Assembly (NCBI RefSeq): GCF_000003605.2
Contig: NW_003108090.1
Location: 108,797-169,867 of the forward strand
Direction: 5' to 3'
Length of the DNA stretch: 61,071 bases
Origin: Saccoglossus kowalevskii
Lineage: Eukaryota; Hemichordata; Enteropneusta; Harrimaniidae
The position numbers were made by a program, and so were the translations under genes. Below the pieces are notes generated by a model. The model did not search any database. It was not told the origin of the DNA and saw only the letters and a program-made list of their open reading frames with translations. Shown piece after piece: positions 27,401 through 42,000 of the stretch. Each line of letters starts with the position of its first letter. Within the stretch, counting starts at the first letter, position 1.

Positions 27401-30400
27401 AGGGATACTGCAGATCCACAGACAAAGGAAATGAACAACAATAGAAAAGGCAACCCCCACTAAACAGGTCTGCATCTTACCTACACACGTGTATGGCACA
27501 CAATAATTAGCATGAGAATAACAAGTGTAATTGTGAGACTTTGAAAGGAAACAAGACGCATAGTTGAAATGAATCTATAGGGATTAGATGTACACCCTGA
27601 ACGGTAAGTATAAGTAATGTAATTAGGCGTTATAATAAAATGGCCGTCCTAGTGATGTTCACTGAAATATTGTAATTGGGGAAATTTCACCGCTGAAACT
27701 GTTTACATTAATATTTTATTACTTTGAGAGAGTTTGCAAAAAGAAAATTTGTTGAAGCATACAGCTCCATGGTTGAAGTATCTGACTGATGGCAGTGAAA
27801 TTTGGTACAGCATTTTCTGATATATACTTTTGGGGAAAGCGCTTCACGATTTGTCATAAAATTAAAGTTGCATAATACATTTGTGCAAGAACACATTATT
27901 GTGAAATAGTCATTCGAAGGATATAGTTATTATGCATGCAAAATATTCAGTCAAATTTTACGTGTCAAAGCTGTATACCACTTGCCTGCTGACGGCAATA
28001 CCAGGGAAATTGGGATATGGCACCAACAATGGCAGCGATATCAAAACTATCCAGTAAGATTGGGTGTAAAGTACATAGTAGTGGACAAAACACAGATGTG
28101 GTCAATTTAATTGCCACGAAGCTGTGTACCGGAGTATACCATTTATGTGACCAGATCTCAAAACACTATTACAGCAGGTTATTAACTAGATAAATTGTTG
28201 TAATAACAATGAATGCAAGGCAATGGAAATTCTCTAATATTTGCCAACACAGTTACTTTAGTTTTGCATTAAGTAGAATCAGTAGTGGAAACATGGTTTA
28301 TGAAATATGTTGTGATTTGTTGTTATAAGCGCTTAAAAAGGACAATGGTAACTCCACTAAGTGATCACTTTGCTTTCTGTGCACATCTACATTAAAATAT
28401 TCCAGTCACAATTAACAATAAATGGTTTTATGTTTTGATCTTACACTGAATACATGAACATCAGATCTGTGGCCGACTAGAAATCTAGAACTTAGAAGAA
28501 AAATATTCTTGTGGGTTAAGTAGAATTCAGATTTACTCTGTTTTAAATTCACTTGTTTTACTTTGAAACTATACATTTGATGGTTAGCTTTGCATTTTCA
28601 CTGGGTTTAAATTAGACACATTTATCTGCCAGTGAAAAAAATAAACAAAAATAAAAACCAAGCTAAATATTAAGCACTTTATAGTAGCAGTAGATGATGT
28701 ACGAAATGAAGTCATACAATTGTAACACTACCATGCTAAGATTGATTATACTCCACTCCACCATCATAATGTTACAAACACACACAAAACTATGTAAAAA
28801 CCAATTCCTCTAAAACAGCTGAGATTTTAAAGCAGCTTCTCAAATCTGCAACTAGTGTTTTTAAGATTAAAACAAAGGAAATGAAAATTGACTCAATTCT
28901 ATCATGGAGTTAGCAAGCGCTGATCCTTCTGTTTGAGCTGAGAGAAAATCCACTGAAAAGACCCCATACTACTACTAACCTCCACAGAAAGGCAATTCAT
29001 CCACATATTCCAACTTCGTTCAGTAGCATTCATGATGGAATCCGTTAGAGCTAGAGCTCTGAGTATACACACAGTACACTCGAGGTAAGCTGGTGCACTT
29101 TCCACTCACAGGAAGTTGAACCCAACTGTGAATGCTATAGCCCCCATTGTAATTGGATTTGTCAATCCTATTGTTGTCTTAGGTGTCAATGATAACTCTA
29201 TTCATGCTAACTTGCATTAAGACAATAGGATCATTCCATTAACATTTGGGGGTGGCACATGTAGTTCACATCATCAAATAACAAAATCAGATTGAATGTA
29301 ATTTTAAATTTACAATCAATAATTATAATAACTCACATTTTATTACAAATACAGAAACTTCATCAATTGTTAATTCCTTCAATTACTTTCTTAGTGCCCC
29401 TCCCCCTGCCACATAATTGACAATGGTATGTCCCATGGGCCTAAGGAATGGCAACCTGTTGCCAAAGTTGTTGTGAATGGGTTTAGCATCAAGATATCTT
29501 AAGTCTGAAAACACTGCTCATAGTAATAAATTTGTTACAACTCTTTCCCTGCGATTGTAATTGTATAGTCAACCAAGAGGAAGAAAACAGTGAAATACAG
29601 CATTTAGGATGGAGTCTGTACCTTAGGTAAGATCATTGTATTTTTGTTATGGTCATATAGGAGGTATGCACAAGTAGTGATGGGTTGTACCCAATATTAC
29701 CCCAACAGTAATTATTGTGAGAAGACATGTTTTAAAAACATACCTGAATGCAAATACACATCAGAATTAACCTTTTTACCACCAGTTCCCTCTTTTCATC
29801 ATGAATTCACAAAAAATTATTTATAGTCTGTAGTTTATAGTCTGCACTTTCTTTCAAAAGATTGAAACAAAAATAGCTACATTTTTTGAGTAAAAACCGA
29901 AAATTGGCTCAAATTTTGTCTGTTGGCTCAAAAATTAGGGTTCATTTCCATAAATATTGAGAAATATAAGAAAAAGTGCAGAAATATTTGTCTAGTGGTG
30001 AAAGGTTAAGAAAAGTTTTGTTTTTTCTTATTATGTGTATATATTATTTCAATTAATCTTGCTAAACACTGGCAGAGTCAGTTATATCATTTTACCAGAA
30101 TCCAGATGAATATGTACCCCCAGTGTAACCACACATTCCTCAAGTTATTCAGAAATGGTCTTTATATCTTTATTTAATTAGTTAATTGAAATAACACTAC
30201 AGACCAATAATAAAATGCTAGAGCCAAAGACAAAATTAGAAACCTACAATGTTAGTTTTGAATAAATTTTTCTATGTTTTTTCAACAAATTTGATCAGGA
30301 CCCATCAGCAACAGGAAAGGATATCGTTTTTTTTTTTTTGTTTTTTTAAATATATAAAAATAAGCATTATAATTGTTATCCAAAAATTTTGTGCAAAATG

Positions 30401-33400
30401 AGAAACTGAATCAAGATGAGAAATTATCAATGACATAGATGAGAAACTATCAAGTACAAAGATGAGAAATCAAGAAGACAAAATGAGAAATTGAGTCAAG
30501 ATGAGAAATTACAATGACAAAATGAGAAACTGAATCAAGATGAGAAATTATCAATGACACAGATGAGAAACTATCAAGTACAAAGATGAGAAATCAAGAA
30601 GACAAGATGAGAAATTGAGTCAAGATGAGAAATTATCAATGACAAAATGAGAAACTGAATCAAGATGAGAAATTATCAATGACACAGATGAGAAACTATC
30701 AAGTACAAAGATGAGAAATCAAGAAGACAAGATGAGAAATTGAGTCAAGATGAGAAATTATCAATGACAAAATGAGAAACTGAATCAAGATGAGAAATAT
30801 CAAGTACAAAGATGAGAAATCAAGAAGACAAAATGAGAAATTGAGTCAAGATGAGAAATTATCAATGACAAAATGAGAAACTGAATCAAGATGAGAAATT
30901 ATCAATGACACAGATGAGAAACTATCAAGTACAAAGGTGAGAAATCAAGAAGACAAAATGAGAAATTGAGTCAAGATGAGGAATTACAATGACAAAATGA
31001 GAAACTGAATCAAGATGAGAAATTATCAATGACACAGATGAGAAACTATCAAGTACAAAGATGAGAAATCAAGAAGACAAAATGAGAAATTGAGTCAAGA
31101 TGAGGAATTACAATGACAAAATGAGAAACTGAATCAAGATGAGAAATTATCAATGACACAGATGAGAAACTATCAAGTACAAAGATGAGAAATCAAGAAG
31201 ACAAGATGAGAAACTGCTAATGATGAAGATCAGAATTGACAAAATGTGAAATTGTAAATGACGAAATGAGTGTCCACTGATGTGGAGACAAAAGATACCG
31301 ACAATGAGATGAGAAACAGTTAATGAGATGAAGTAGGTGGGGAAGAAACAAATATGAGAAACTGCAAATGACATGATGAGAAATAGAAAAATAAAAACAA
31401 GGTGAGAATCATTGAAGAAAACTGAAAAAAGTCACAAACTCAAATGACAAAATGAAAGCATGCAAAGGAAATCCACACTGCCAGTAGTATATTACTGACA
31501 TTCTGTCTTATTAAGTTCTTTCTATTTCATACCTCACCAGCTGTCACACTCGCGAGCTTTTTATATTATGTAAATTAGGGATAAACCTTTACAAAAATAA
31601 TATTTGAAAAAATCTCTGACAACAAGTAAACAGTAATTCGATTTTGGAGTAAACCATTAACCTGTCGCTCACCAAAAAGCGACTTTAACCCATTTTCACT
31701 AATGTGTATTTTTAAAATTTATTTAAAATTTAAAGTTAATCCTTTCAACATCCAGCAAACAATTAATTTCAAATTCTATGCACGTGTTCTGTAACTAACC
31801 GTGTTAATTTTTGAGCACATAGGATATAATCTTGTCTATTTGTTGACTATTTGATCAATATTTTGAAGAATAAAAATAAAGCGAATGTAGACAGGACTAT
31901 TTTGCGAGATTTACAACAGTCAACTAATTTGACACTGAGTAAAAATGACTGTTGGGATTCTGGTGAAAAGGTCAAAGAAGAAATCCCACAATGCAATGGG
32001 ACAGGTCACATGGGTGGGTGTGATAGGGAAATATTTATCCAATGTTGAAATACAAACATGATACCCGCTCCATTTCATATTAAATTATGATAAATTGTTT
32101 TCCTCGTGCATCAAATAAAACTTTTGTACACTGTAATTTGCATTGTGGATGCGAGGCTTTCAAATGTCACAATATTGGTAGTTATTCATATTGATCAGGG
32201 ATGGATCTATGCATTACATAATATGCGAAGTATTACACGTGTATTGAAGTAGTCTGATAGGCTATCAACATTCCATGGAATTGTTGATACAAGGACTTGT
32301 TAGAGTTTTGGAAAGTTTACAATATACCGTGAATGCATTAATTATCACTAGTATCTAATGTCAATGTTTTAATATTTTGAGACTACAAGTTTTAAATTCA
32401 CTGAATTGTCTACAAAACAATGTGTTCTACTGTTACAGGATTTAATTTAGCAGATATCACTTATCAACAAAAATATTCAAAAGTATTCAAGTTGTAAGAG
32501 TCGCATGGGACCCACATCAAGCACAAAATGGTGTGACAACAAATTTCGCAAAAACCTGTTTAAATTACACGCCCCTGTAAGTACAACGTATCCTTGCAGT
32601 ATTACAGTAAGGCAGGTATGGCAGGCAACTCGTAATTCCGCTATTCATAACTTACTTTGGTTTGATAGTCATAACATTGATCACATCAAAAGACTTTTAA
32701 TCTGTGCACTCCGAGTGATACTGTACAAACACAATGTGGTAGCAGGCACGCGTATTTCAACCCACGCAGACAGACAGACAGACAGGCAACACACAGACAA
32801 TAGCAATGCACATTCTCTTATATTAGAACATGCAACAGTCTTAAAGCCAAAGAAACTTGGGGGGGGGGGGGGGGGAATAAAAGGACTTGGCGTCATAAGG
32901 ATACGTTTTTTACTTTTAACCGAGTAGCAAGGGCAAATGTCATCCATACTCTATGCAGACCAATTACATGTTAATGTACCCTCAATTATGGTTATTATTT
33001 ATCGTAATTACCCGACAATGACAGATAACTCTTAAAAGGAAAGTTTCTTTAAAAAAAAGGAAAACAAGAAACTGCTACAGCTAGAATTGAAACAATAAAT
33101 ATCATGTGCCTGCATCGCTAAATTCAGCAGCGGAAATATCCAACTGCAACCAACTGAACTTTACTTTAACATTACGTTAATTTGCTATATTTGAATGACA
33201 ATGTGATTGATTTGAATTCCCAAAAAAATACTGAAAGTTCTTACTTCTTTGTGATGATTTTTCCCAAAAAAAAGGATATTTCATTTGAGGCAGACACAAC
33301 TTGACATTACAAGATTGGATTAAAAGTTTTGAATATATATATTTTATAATTTTTTTTTCTAATTTCACAGGTTTTGATAAAGTTTGTTGAGATTTTTGAT

Positions 33401-36400
33401 AGAAATCAAGAAAAAATTATCCACAAAATTGAGGACTATTTCGTTAAATCTGATGCGAACATTTGCGATTAATTAATCATTGTTATTTGATGATTTAGGC
33501 TTTTATGTTAAAAACAATTTAATTGAAAAATCTGTGTTACAATTAGTGTGCTTCAATTGACTAAATCTGTACACCCTGGTCTTGACCTTGACTAGGTTAA
33601 GTGGAATTTGGTTGATGCGTTCCCTTGGGATCCATCAAGTATGTTGGCTACTATTAGTCAACATTGTTTCCTCTATCCTTTAAAATGTTTTATTCCAAAC
33701 ACAAGAAAAGCAAACACTTTCATTTGATTCAATTTAACGCAAAATTAAGTATATTTGAACTTTTTAATAATCAATCATGAGAAGGGGAAAACCTATTAAA
33801 AATCCATACCTTTAATTTTAAAATAACGCTCAAAATCAATCGTGATATAACAAACAATTCACACACACAAAAACAAAATTTGGATATTATTTTATGATGA
33901 TGAATGCTAAACAATTAATTCAACTAAAAGCTTTGAATTTTGGAATGTAACCAATTAAACAATTTCATAGAAACACTCTCCATTAATTTTCTTTTTCTTC
34001 TTCTTCTAAAAAGGCAGCCAGTGTGAAAGTGAACAGGCAGTGTATTCATATTTACCATGAACAATTGAGTTTTATAGCGGGATAGCTATGCAAATATTGA
34101 CAGGTTTTCCGACATGGTTGGACACGGGATAATATAAGAGATAAATTGAAACGAAGCGCATCACTGATGTCCACAGATAACCACCCTATCATTTTCAGAT
34201 TTACTTTCATATCTTTAGTAATCTCACGATAACATCATGATGTTTTTACTCTGTTTCTATGCTAATCAGTACCATTACAAGTGACTTGTTATTTTAAACT
34301 TCATAACAACTCTTTCCACAAAATTATGCATAATAAGATAAAATTTGACAAATTTGGACCTGATGTTCATTAAATTCACAGAAAAATTGAAAAGTAATTA
34401 TCGTATTTTGACCTTAAAAACTATCAACAATGGACATCAAATTGAAAACTTGTTTCTTTGGGATGTGAGAATTTGGAAGAAACAAATTTATTGTTTATCA
34501 TTCATAAAATGGTATCATTGGTATCAACACCAGTTCCCTATTTTCATCATAATTCATAAAATAGTCTGCACTTTCCTTCAGAAGATTGGGACAAAAATAG
34601 CCAAATTTATTTAGTAAAAACTGAAAATTTATTCAAATTTTGTCTGTTGGCTTCAAAATTGAGGTTCCTTTCCAGAAATATTGAGAAATACAAGAAAAAA
34701 GTGCAGGAAATTTGGGCAAGAAAGTCTGGTGGTCAAAAGGTTAACACTTCATTTAACCACCACCCTATAGTAAACAGTATCAATGTTCTTATTCTATCAA
34801 AACAAAAATCAGCCTCCTGACTTTGTTTATACTGTGAGCATTCATCTGTTACATAGTACTAATTAAAATCCACCATTATCGCAACTCTCAAAACATCTTT
34901 GATAAGTGATGTCGGTATAACAAACAGCACACAGATTGAAACCGCACGCCAAACACAATGTAACATGGGAGGGAAGAAAAGTAGCAGTGGATTTTTAAAA
35001 TAATTTTGATCCATTTATATAAATTTTAAAAATGCATATGATTGCCATGACTGCTCCAATAAAAATTGTATTTACATCTGACCGAAACAAGGTTGGAACA
35101 TATTTTTCATAACGAATTTACACAACAGACAGGTGATTAACTGAACGAAAAGACTAATTAAAAATCAGTGATGAGTTTGCAGCATAAACATAATTTGTGA
35201 TAGATAAGAGAGTAAAAAATGGAGATTTGGTTTTGGAGGATAATCCCATGGCAACAGGTGGAGAGAAAAAAATAGTACTCACTGGGAAGGCCCTATTTTG
35301 GAGGTACATAACCGGATTGTAGTATGCGTAAGTACAAAACATGGATGGTGATGACGAGGGTGGTGAACTTCTACTGCTACCCCAGTGTAGATACATACAT
35401 ACAGTACGAGGAGATATATAGATTGATACTTCCTGCAGTTATCCAAAAACGATTGACGAACACAACGGATGTAGCAAACTAAACTAAACTACCATACATT
35501 ATTACACTTCCTGACTGAAAACAGATCACAGTCGGGTTGATTTCACTTCACGATGACAGAGTTCGGCCAGCCATGGTATATATTTTTCTAACAATGATGG
35601 GAATACTGTGTTAACCCTTCGTAACCAAAGCACCATATGCCGCCAGCTACCAACCTCACTGCTCATTAATATTCATAAGTAGACCCCACTTTACAAGGCT
35701 TTCATGCATTCTACATACAACAAATAGGTGGCCGCTGTTATGCCGATCTACAAGTACTACGGTCAAGACTTTAAAACAAAACTTACAAGGATTAGAAAGA
35801 AAATAGCAGATACAGATACTATAAAAGTATTAAAATTTGTATTTTATCAAAATTATTTTAGAAAACAACTCTTTTAATACATTTTAAAAATTACAAATAC
35901 TGGTATCTGTGAAACTAAAATTTCTTCAAATAAAATTTTTTTTTTATTCAAATGAATTCTAATTTCTACATTAAAATATTTTTTTTTTCATTAAATGCAA
36001 TACAATTCCAATTATAATTGTCCTTTTTTTTCAAATGAACCAACAATACTGAAAGCATACTGGAGTCTATATTTTCACTTCTGCAGTGACCTTATTTAAT
36101 AGTTCTTCAGGCAACTACCGACATTTTAACACTTCTGAAAATGTAAAAAGATAGTCTGCCTGCAGGTAAAGCCAGATGGTGTGGTATAACTTGTTGCAGG
36201 CAACCAATAGCGGTAAAGAATCAACAACAAAAACCACAGCATTAAATTGTATGTTATAAAAGTCATAACAATTTGATTTCTTTTTGTATTTCAGACATAA
36301 ATTTGGCAATAAAATGTGAAATGGTTGTAAGAATGGGTAATTTTGTAATATCCCTCATTCTATTATCAGTCCTATAAATAAGTCCAGCTGTTACCACGAC

Positions 36401-39052
36401 AAGTACAGCATAGAACACAAAGATAATTACAAAGTTTACATTCATACTGCATTAATTATATTGTTGGACTTTTTTAATGTATTAAAAAACAGAGAGCGGT
36501 CACATGACAGGGAGGGGGGTGGAGCATGTGACCCTGTGAGTACGGTCAAAAGACCAGTCAGTTGTATTTGATTGGGGGGGGGTTCGGTTTAATGAAGGTT
36601 TACGTTCAGAAAGTACGTTTGTGCATACCAATGTGACCTCAACGTTACTAAAAATAAGAATTTCATGAAAGTGTGACTAAAGTTAAGTGAGTTTTGGAAA
36701 TCTTTCCCAGGTAAAATTAAAGCACTTCACAGTAGCACCCCAGTGTCAAAATTAAAGCGTTTTACAATATGTGGCATCTATCAAAGCAGCGGTGCAGAAT
36801 GAAAGCTAAACATCGTTTGTAGCGAGGTGGGTATTATCCATGGACTGGACGTTTTCTGTCATCAATTAAGTTGGCTTCTCTGCTGCTAATAGTCTATCCG
36901 GTAATGCTCCATTAGTTTTGTATCTACACTCTCAACGCTTCACTGATCATACCAAACTAGTTTCTTTTTGTCTTAAAATAATTATCAAGAACCAATGCAA
37001 TGCAGAGTTAAATATTCATAGCTCCTTATCTGCTGTATTGGATGATTTCATTTTCCCATGAACTTTAACCCCACTTAGCTGTCAATCAATCATATGTAAC
37101 CATGACATTGTGTCGGTTTTAGAATGTGTTCCATTTTGATGATTGAAGTCATCATGTTCAAAAATTGTTTTGTGTGCTTTATTTATCAGACTCAGAACTG
37201 TCTCAGAGTGTTCACTCATGATTTGTACTACGCTTTGTCATAATTTTATTTCAATTAACCAAGTGTTCTCATGCAATACATCAATTGGAATAGGCCGAAA
37301 TCTAAACAATACTAGCTTCTGCATTACCGCTGTCACTGACAAAGGTAGTGAACGTTAAAATAAACATTGCGGTAGGTGATTGTAATGAGGAAGAATAACA
37401 GTATGGTAGACTGGAATTAGGATATAATGCGACAAGCATTGTCTCATGGGTTTGATAACCCTGGGGAATGGTCAGCACACGAAAACATACCAGCTATGCA
37501 TGAATAAATTAACTCTTTGAACGCTATTATATTCCCCACCAACATTTTGCACATTTTTATATAATTTTGTGGTTAAATTTGAATCAAATGGATAGAATTT
37601 TATCTTGACCTCAAGTCTCAAACAAAAAATATGGAAGAAACCATGCTATGGAAATCCAGTCTAGGCTTGTGCATTATGGAAAACCAGTCCATGTTTGTGA
37701 ATTATGGAAAACTAGTCTGGGTTCCCCATCCTATGGAAAAACCCGCTCACATGTTTGTACATTATGGAAAACCAGTCTGGGTTAACATGCTATGGAAAAA
37801 CGCCCCACACTTTTGTACATAATGGAAAACCAGTCTGGGTTGACATGCTATGGAATTCAGCCTGGATTTGTTTGCTATTGAAATCCAGACTGTGTTTTTG
37901 CACTATGGAAATTCAATCTAAGTTAGCTTAGCTATTGGTAAGTCAGTTTTTATTGTTTTGTTGTTTTTGTGCACTATGGTGGTTTGAACTCTGAAGAGCA
38001 GTAGTATAGATAAACCATAAAAGACTGATACAAGTAGACAATATTGGATCCTATACATGCCATAGACAACAATAGATGCATATAATTACTGAAAGTGACT
38101 ATAAATGGCACTGTTCCTTCAAATGCACAGTAACTACCATTTTATTATTCAAATAAAGATAATAATCTAGACCCTGGAGAACGTTGATTCTCAGCAAAAT
38201 ACAAACAGCCTGGTAAATGGAACATCAGTGTGTCATTCTGATGTTTATAGATTTGGTGTTTGTTTCAAAATTGTGCAATTTTGAGTATGGCAGCCATTTT
38301 GTTTGCATCTAAAGCTTATTATAGGGATACCATACTCATGACTACAGGTACTGTAAAATACTTGATTGTAGCTGGAATTAATTTTAAAAAATTTTAGTGT
38401 TTGGATAGAATTTATTTTCTCTTATTTTTGATGAGTTGAATCTAAAATGGAAAAAAAGGTATATTTGCTGGATAGTATTTTAACTGAATCAGCGAAAATA
38501 AATACCAAGCAAGAATTAAGTATTTTACAGGAAGGTGTTTAATATGCAGTGTGTGGTTGTCTTTGTTTTATCAAAATCATTAAAAGTTCAATTCGGTGAA
38601 AGCAAATACACCCAAGCATATCAATCTGGGTTGCTGTTATTCAGTCTCCCAAACCGACCTGTCATCAGTTTCACCCACGATACTGCTATGCATTTTTGTT
38701 ATGTTTCAATTCCAAGTTTACCAGTAATGCAGTAGTTCAGATGCACAGTGTCTTTATATGATGCCTAATTTGATCTAAACTTGCATTTGAAGATGCCAGT
38801 ATCATAGATAAATAAATGAGGAGATGTAGTCAATGGTAACATCACTGATGACTATGTTCAAGATATAACATATATGTGCTCTGTAAGCCAGCCTATGATG
38901 TGGGCTTACACCCAAAATGCTGGTCTTTGCATTGTTGCCAGACTTGATAGTGTCTGCGTACACAAATTAATTTAGCCCAACACATTTAGCATTGCCAAAT
39001 TCAGCACATGCACACACATTTGCAGTTGATCATCTTCTATAACAAATGCATC

Positions 39053-39085
<33 letters not shown>

Positions 39086-42000
39086 TTGATGATTTCATGT
39101 TCATGCTAAATTCATCTCCCCAAAAGTACCAGGATGTTTGAACTTTAGGGGATTTTTCATAGAAACCAGGGTGACTACTTACCGGTGCTGCACTCAGACC
39201 TCTGGGTCTCTTTGCAGTAGGGCCTCCTGAAAATAGATAATAAAACATATAACTATAAACAAGAAACAGTGAAACAAGACAATAGTGTGAGAGGTATTAT
39301 AATGAAACAGCTTGTACGCATATCATTCAGTTCAGTGAACAATCCAGATTTCATTTACACTACCAATACAGCTTATATTATCTCAAGGCTGAACTGGTTT
39401 AAATTAGAGATATTTCAGGCGAAAAATTTGTACACGAATTTCAACATTTGAAAACCACAATGTTTTGTGATCATATCCATTACTAGTATTTTCATTATTA
39501 GCCAACCACTGACCCAACTCAGGTTTTTTTTTTGTTCGAATAAAAATCAAATAATAATCAATATACATGTATGACAATATAGGTTTTCATCAAATCATTT
39601 TTAATATTTACATCCACATTATTCTTGATCACTCCCTCCCCATTTAATGCCTGCCAACAACTGACATTACACATCCAGATAAGTAAAGCCCTATAGTGAA
39701 AGTTCCTATTGCACAGTGTCATAGTATACAATGCTAGCCAACAATCTACCATAGTCAATGCCAAGCCCTACAAAGAATGCGATCCTGAACTCGTATACCG
39801 GGAGATACAGAAACCCCCAAGGCAGATAAAAACATGGACAGTGTAAGACAATCACCAAGTCGCCAGGAAATGGAAAATTATTATAAATTCCACATACAGA
39901 TTACATACATACCACATGACAGCAAGACAGACATCAATGGCTACACACAGGTGCTGGTGTACACCTGTACATCCCACATACAGATTACACACATACCATA
40001 TGACAGCAAGATAGACATCAATGGCTACACACAGGTGCTGGTGTACACCTGTACATCCCACATACAGATTACACACATACCACATGACAGCAAGATAGAC
40101 ATCATCGGCTACACACAGGTGCTGGTCTACACCTGTACATCCCACATACAGGTTACACACATACCACATGACAGCAAGACAGACATCAATGGCTACACAC
40201 ATGTGCTGGTCTACACCTGTACATCCCACATACAGATTACACACATACCACATGACAGCGAGATAGACATCAATGGCTACACACAGGTGCTGGTGTACAC
40301 CTATACATCCCACATACAGATTACACACATACCACTTGACAGCAAGATAAGACATCAATGGCTGCACACAGGTGCTGGTGTACACCTGTACATTCCACAT
40401 ACAGATTACACACATACCACATGACAGCAAGACAGACATCAATGGCTACACACAGGTGCTGGTGTACACCTATACATCCCACATACATATTACACACATA
40501 CCACATGACAGCAAGATAAGACATCAATGGCTACACACAGGTGCTGGTGTACACCTATACATCCCACATACAGATTACACACATACCACATGACAGCAAG
40601 ATAAGACATTAAGCTACACACAAGACATATACATGGAATAAAGCAATGACAGACCCACACATATAAAAAACCCACACTTGGATATACCTTAAACATATAA
40701 TTCCTCAATTCAATACAGTATATCCTCAATTTTGCAACAGAGTGAATACGGGTACTAATATATTTGATGAAACTGAAGTCCAACTCTATACTCGAAATAA
40801 CTAAAACAACACATCTAACATACAGTAGTTACAGCCACTTTATATAAACTTTCTAGTGATTGATCTCATTTGCAAATGGCTGTTCTGGGAGCAAAAATCC
40901 ATCCATTTTGTTTTTACCCCCCAAAAATTGCCCCATTCTTCATCGCATTAACTGTTTCAACAGTGGACGCAGAGAATGAAACATTATTTGACAAGCAAAA
41001 ACTAGTCTGTGGCTCTCTCACTTACACCAAGATATTGGCAGATAAGGATTCCAAATCAGGGTGAATTATGAAACTTTGAAAACAGTAAACGGCTTGTTGG
41101 CTGTTAAAGTGAAATATAAATCCAGCTTATAAATCAATGAAAATTTTACTTTTTGTAAATTATTGGTAACTACCGTATTTGTTCTATTGGTGGCAGATGC
41201 ATACATATAAATAAATGACCAACATCTGCTAATATTATAAATATTTCATATTTTCAAGATGCAGTACACAACATTGTTTTAAGTGGGCTTCTAATAAAGG
41301 AAATACGTTATATATTTTTTTCTATTTTTAGAGAAGTTTCATGGAAGTTTTCGAGTAACTATGGTGAATTTTTGAATTGTGAAATATTAACAGATGAAGA
41401 CAAATTCACTTCTGATGTGACTGAGTCTCAACCAATCACATCATGCGTAACAGCTTAAGACAGGCTCACTTGTCATGTGACTGATCCTCAACCAATCACA
41501 GCATGCGTAACAGCTTAAGACAGGCTCACTTGTCTCAGATTCCTCAAAATTAACCGATGATAACTAGGTCAAAATACCACAAGCACAATTAGTATTTAGC
41601 AGAGAATTACAAATAGTTCTATTTTTATGTTTGAATGACAATGTTGAGTTCCTGTACGAGAAAAAATCAAACGAAAACCTTTGTGATGCAATGAAGCATG
41701 ATTACGACTTTGATGTTTGTTAATTTTCCCGTACAAATCTATCGCACCTGTGTGGTGTATCATTCCATTGTTTTGTTTCAAGCGCTAAAATCTATAATAT
41801 AAATTACAGATTCTCTCTTGAGATTCGGTATTGTTGAACTTTCTTAATTTTCATATAAAGTACCACGGTCGTTGCATCACATCATATTCGATAGGAGTCC
41901 CATGGGTCGTATACAAGGCAAGTAAAAACATCACTTGTTTATACAATATTTGAATGTATGCCGAGTGATGATGGGGATGCTTTAAGAAAGTTTAATAATC

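Larger units (their letters stand above)
25041..39182 (-). other. Large intron between exons 3 and 4, containing the Alt exon
   Basis: 14.1-kb intron for the long transcript. Contents: two copies of a 220-230-base interspersed repeat (29781-30010, 34528-34745), a 124-bp higher-order minisatellite (30390-31220), G- and T-runs, the Alt first exon (35283-35342), a paired CACATG inverted repeat (36498-36533), a degenerate array (37631-37930) and a MITE-like element (38351-38530). The stretch 25041-29780 is AT-rich with nothing recognised. Confidence 0.85.

Noticed and set aside
36263-36445. Small frame encoding a hydrophobic N-terminal segment ([20 protein letters not shown])
   Set aside because: AT-rich DNA readily encodes hydrophobic runs. 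There is no splice fit with the E-protein exons and no family resemblance.
39834-40442. 196-codon frames on both strands
   Set aside because: By-product of the 84-bp minisatellite, whose period is divisible by three.
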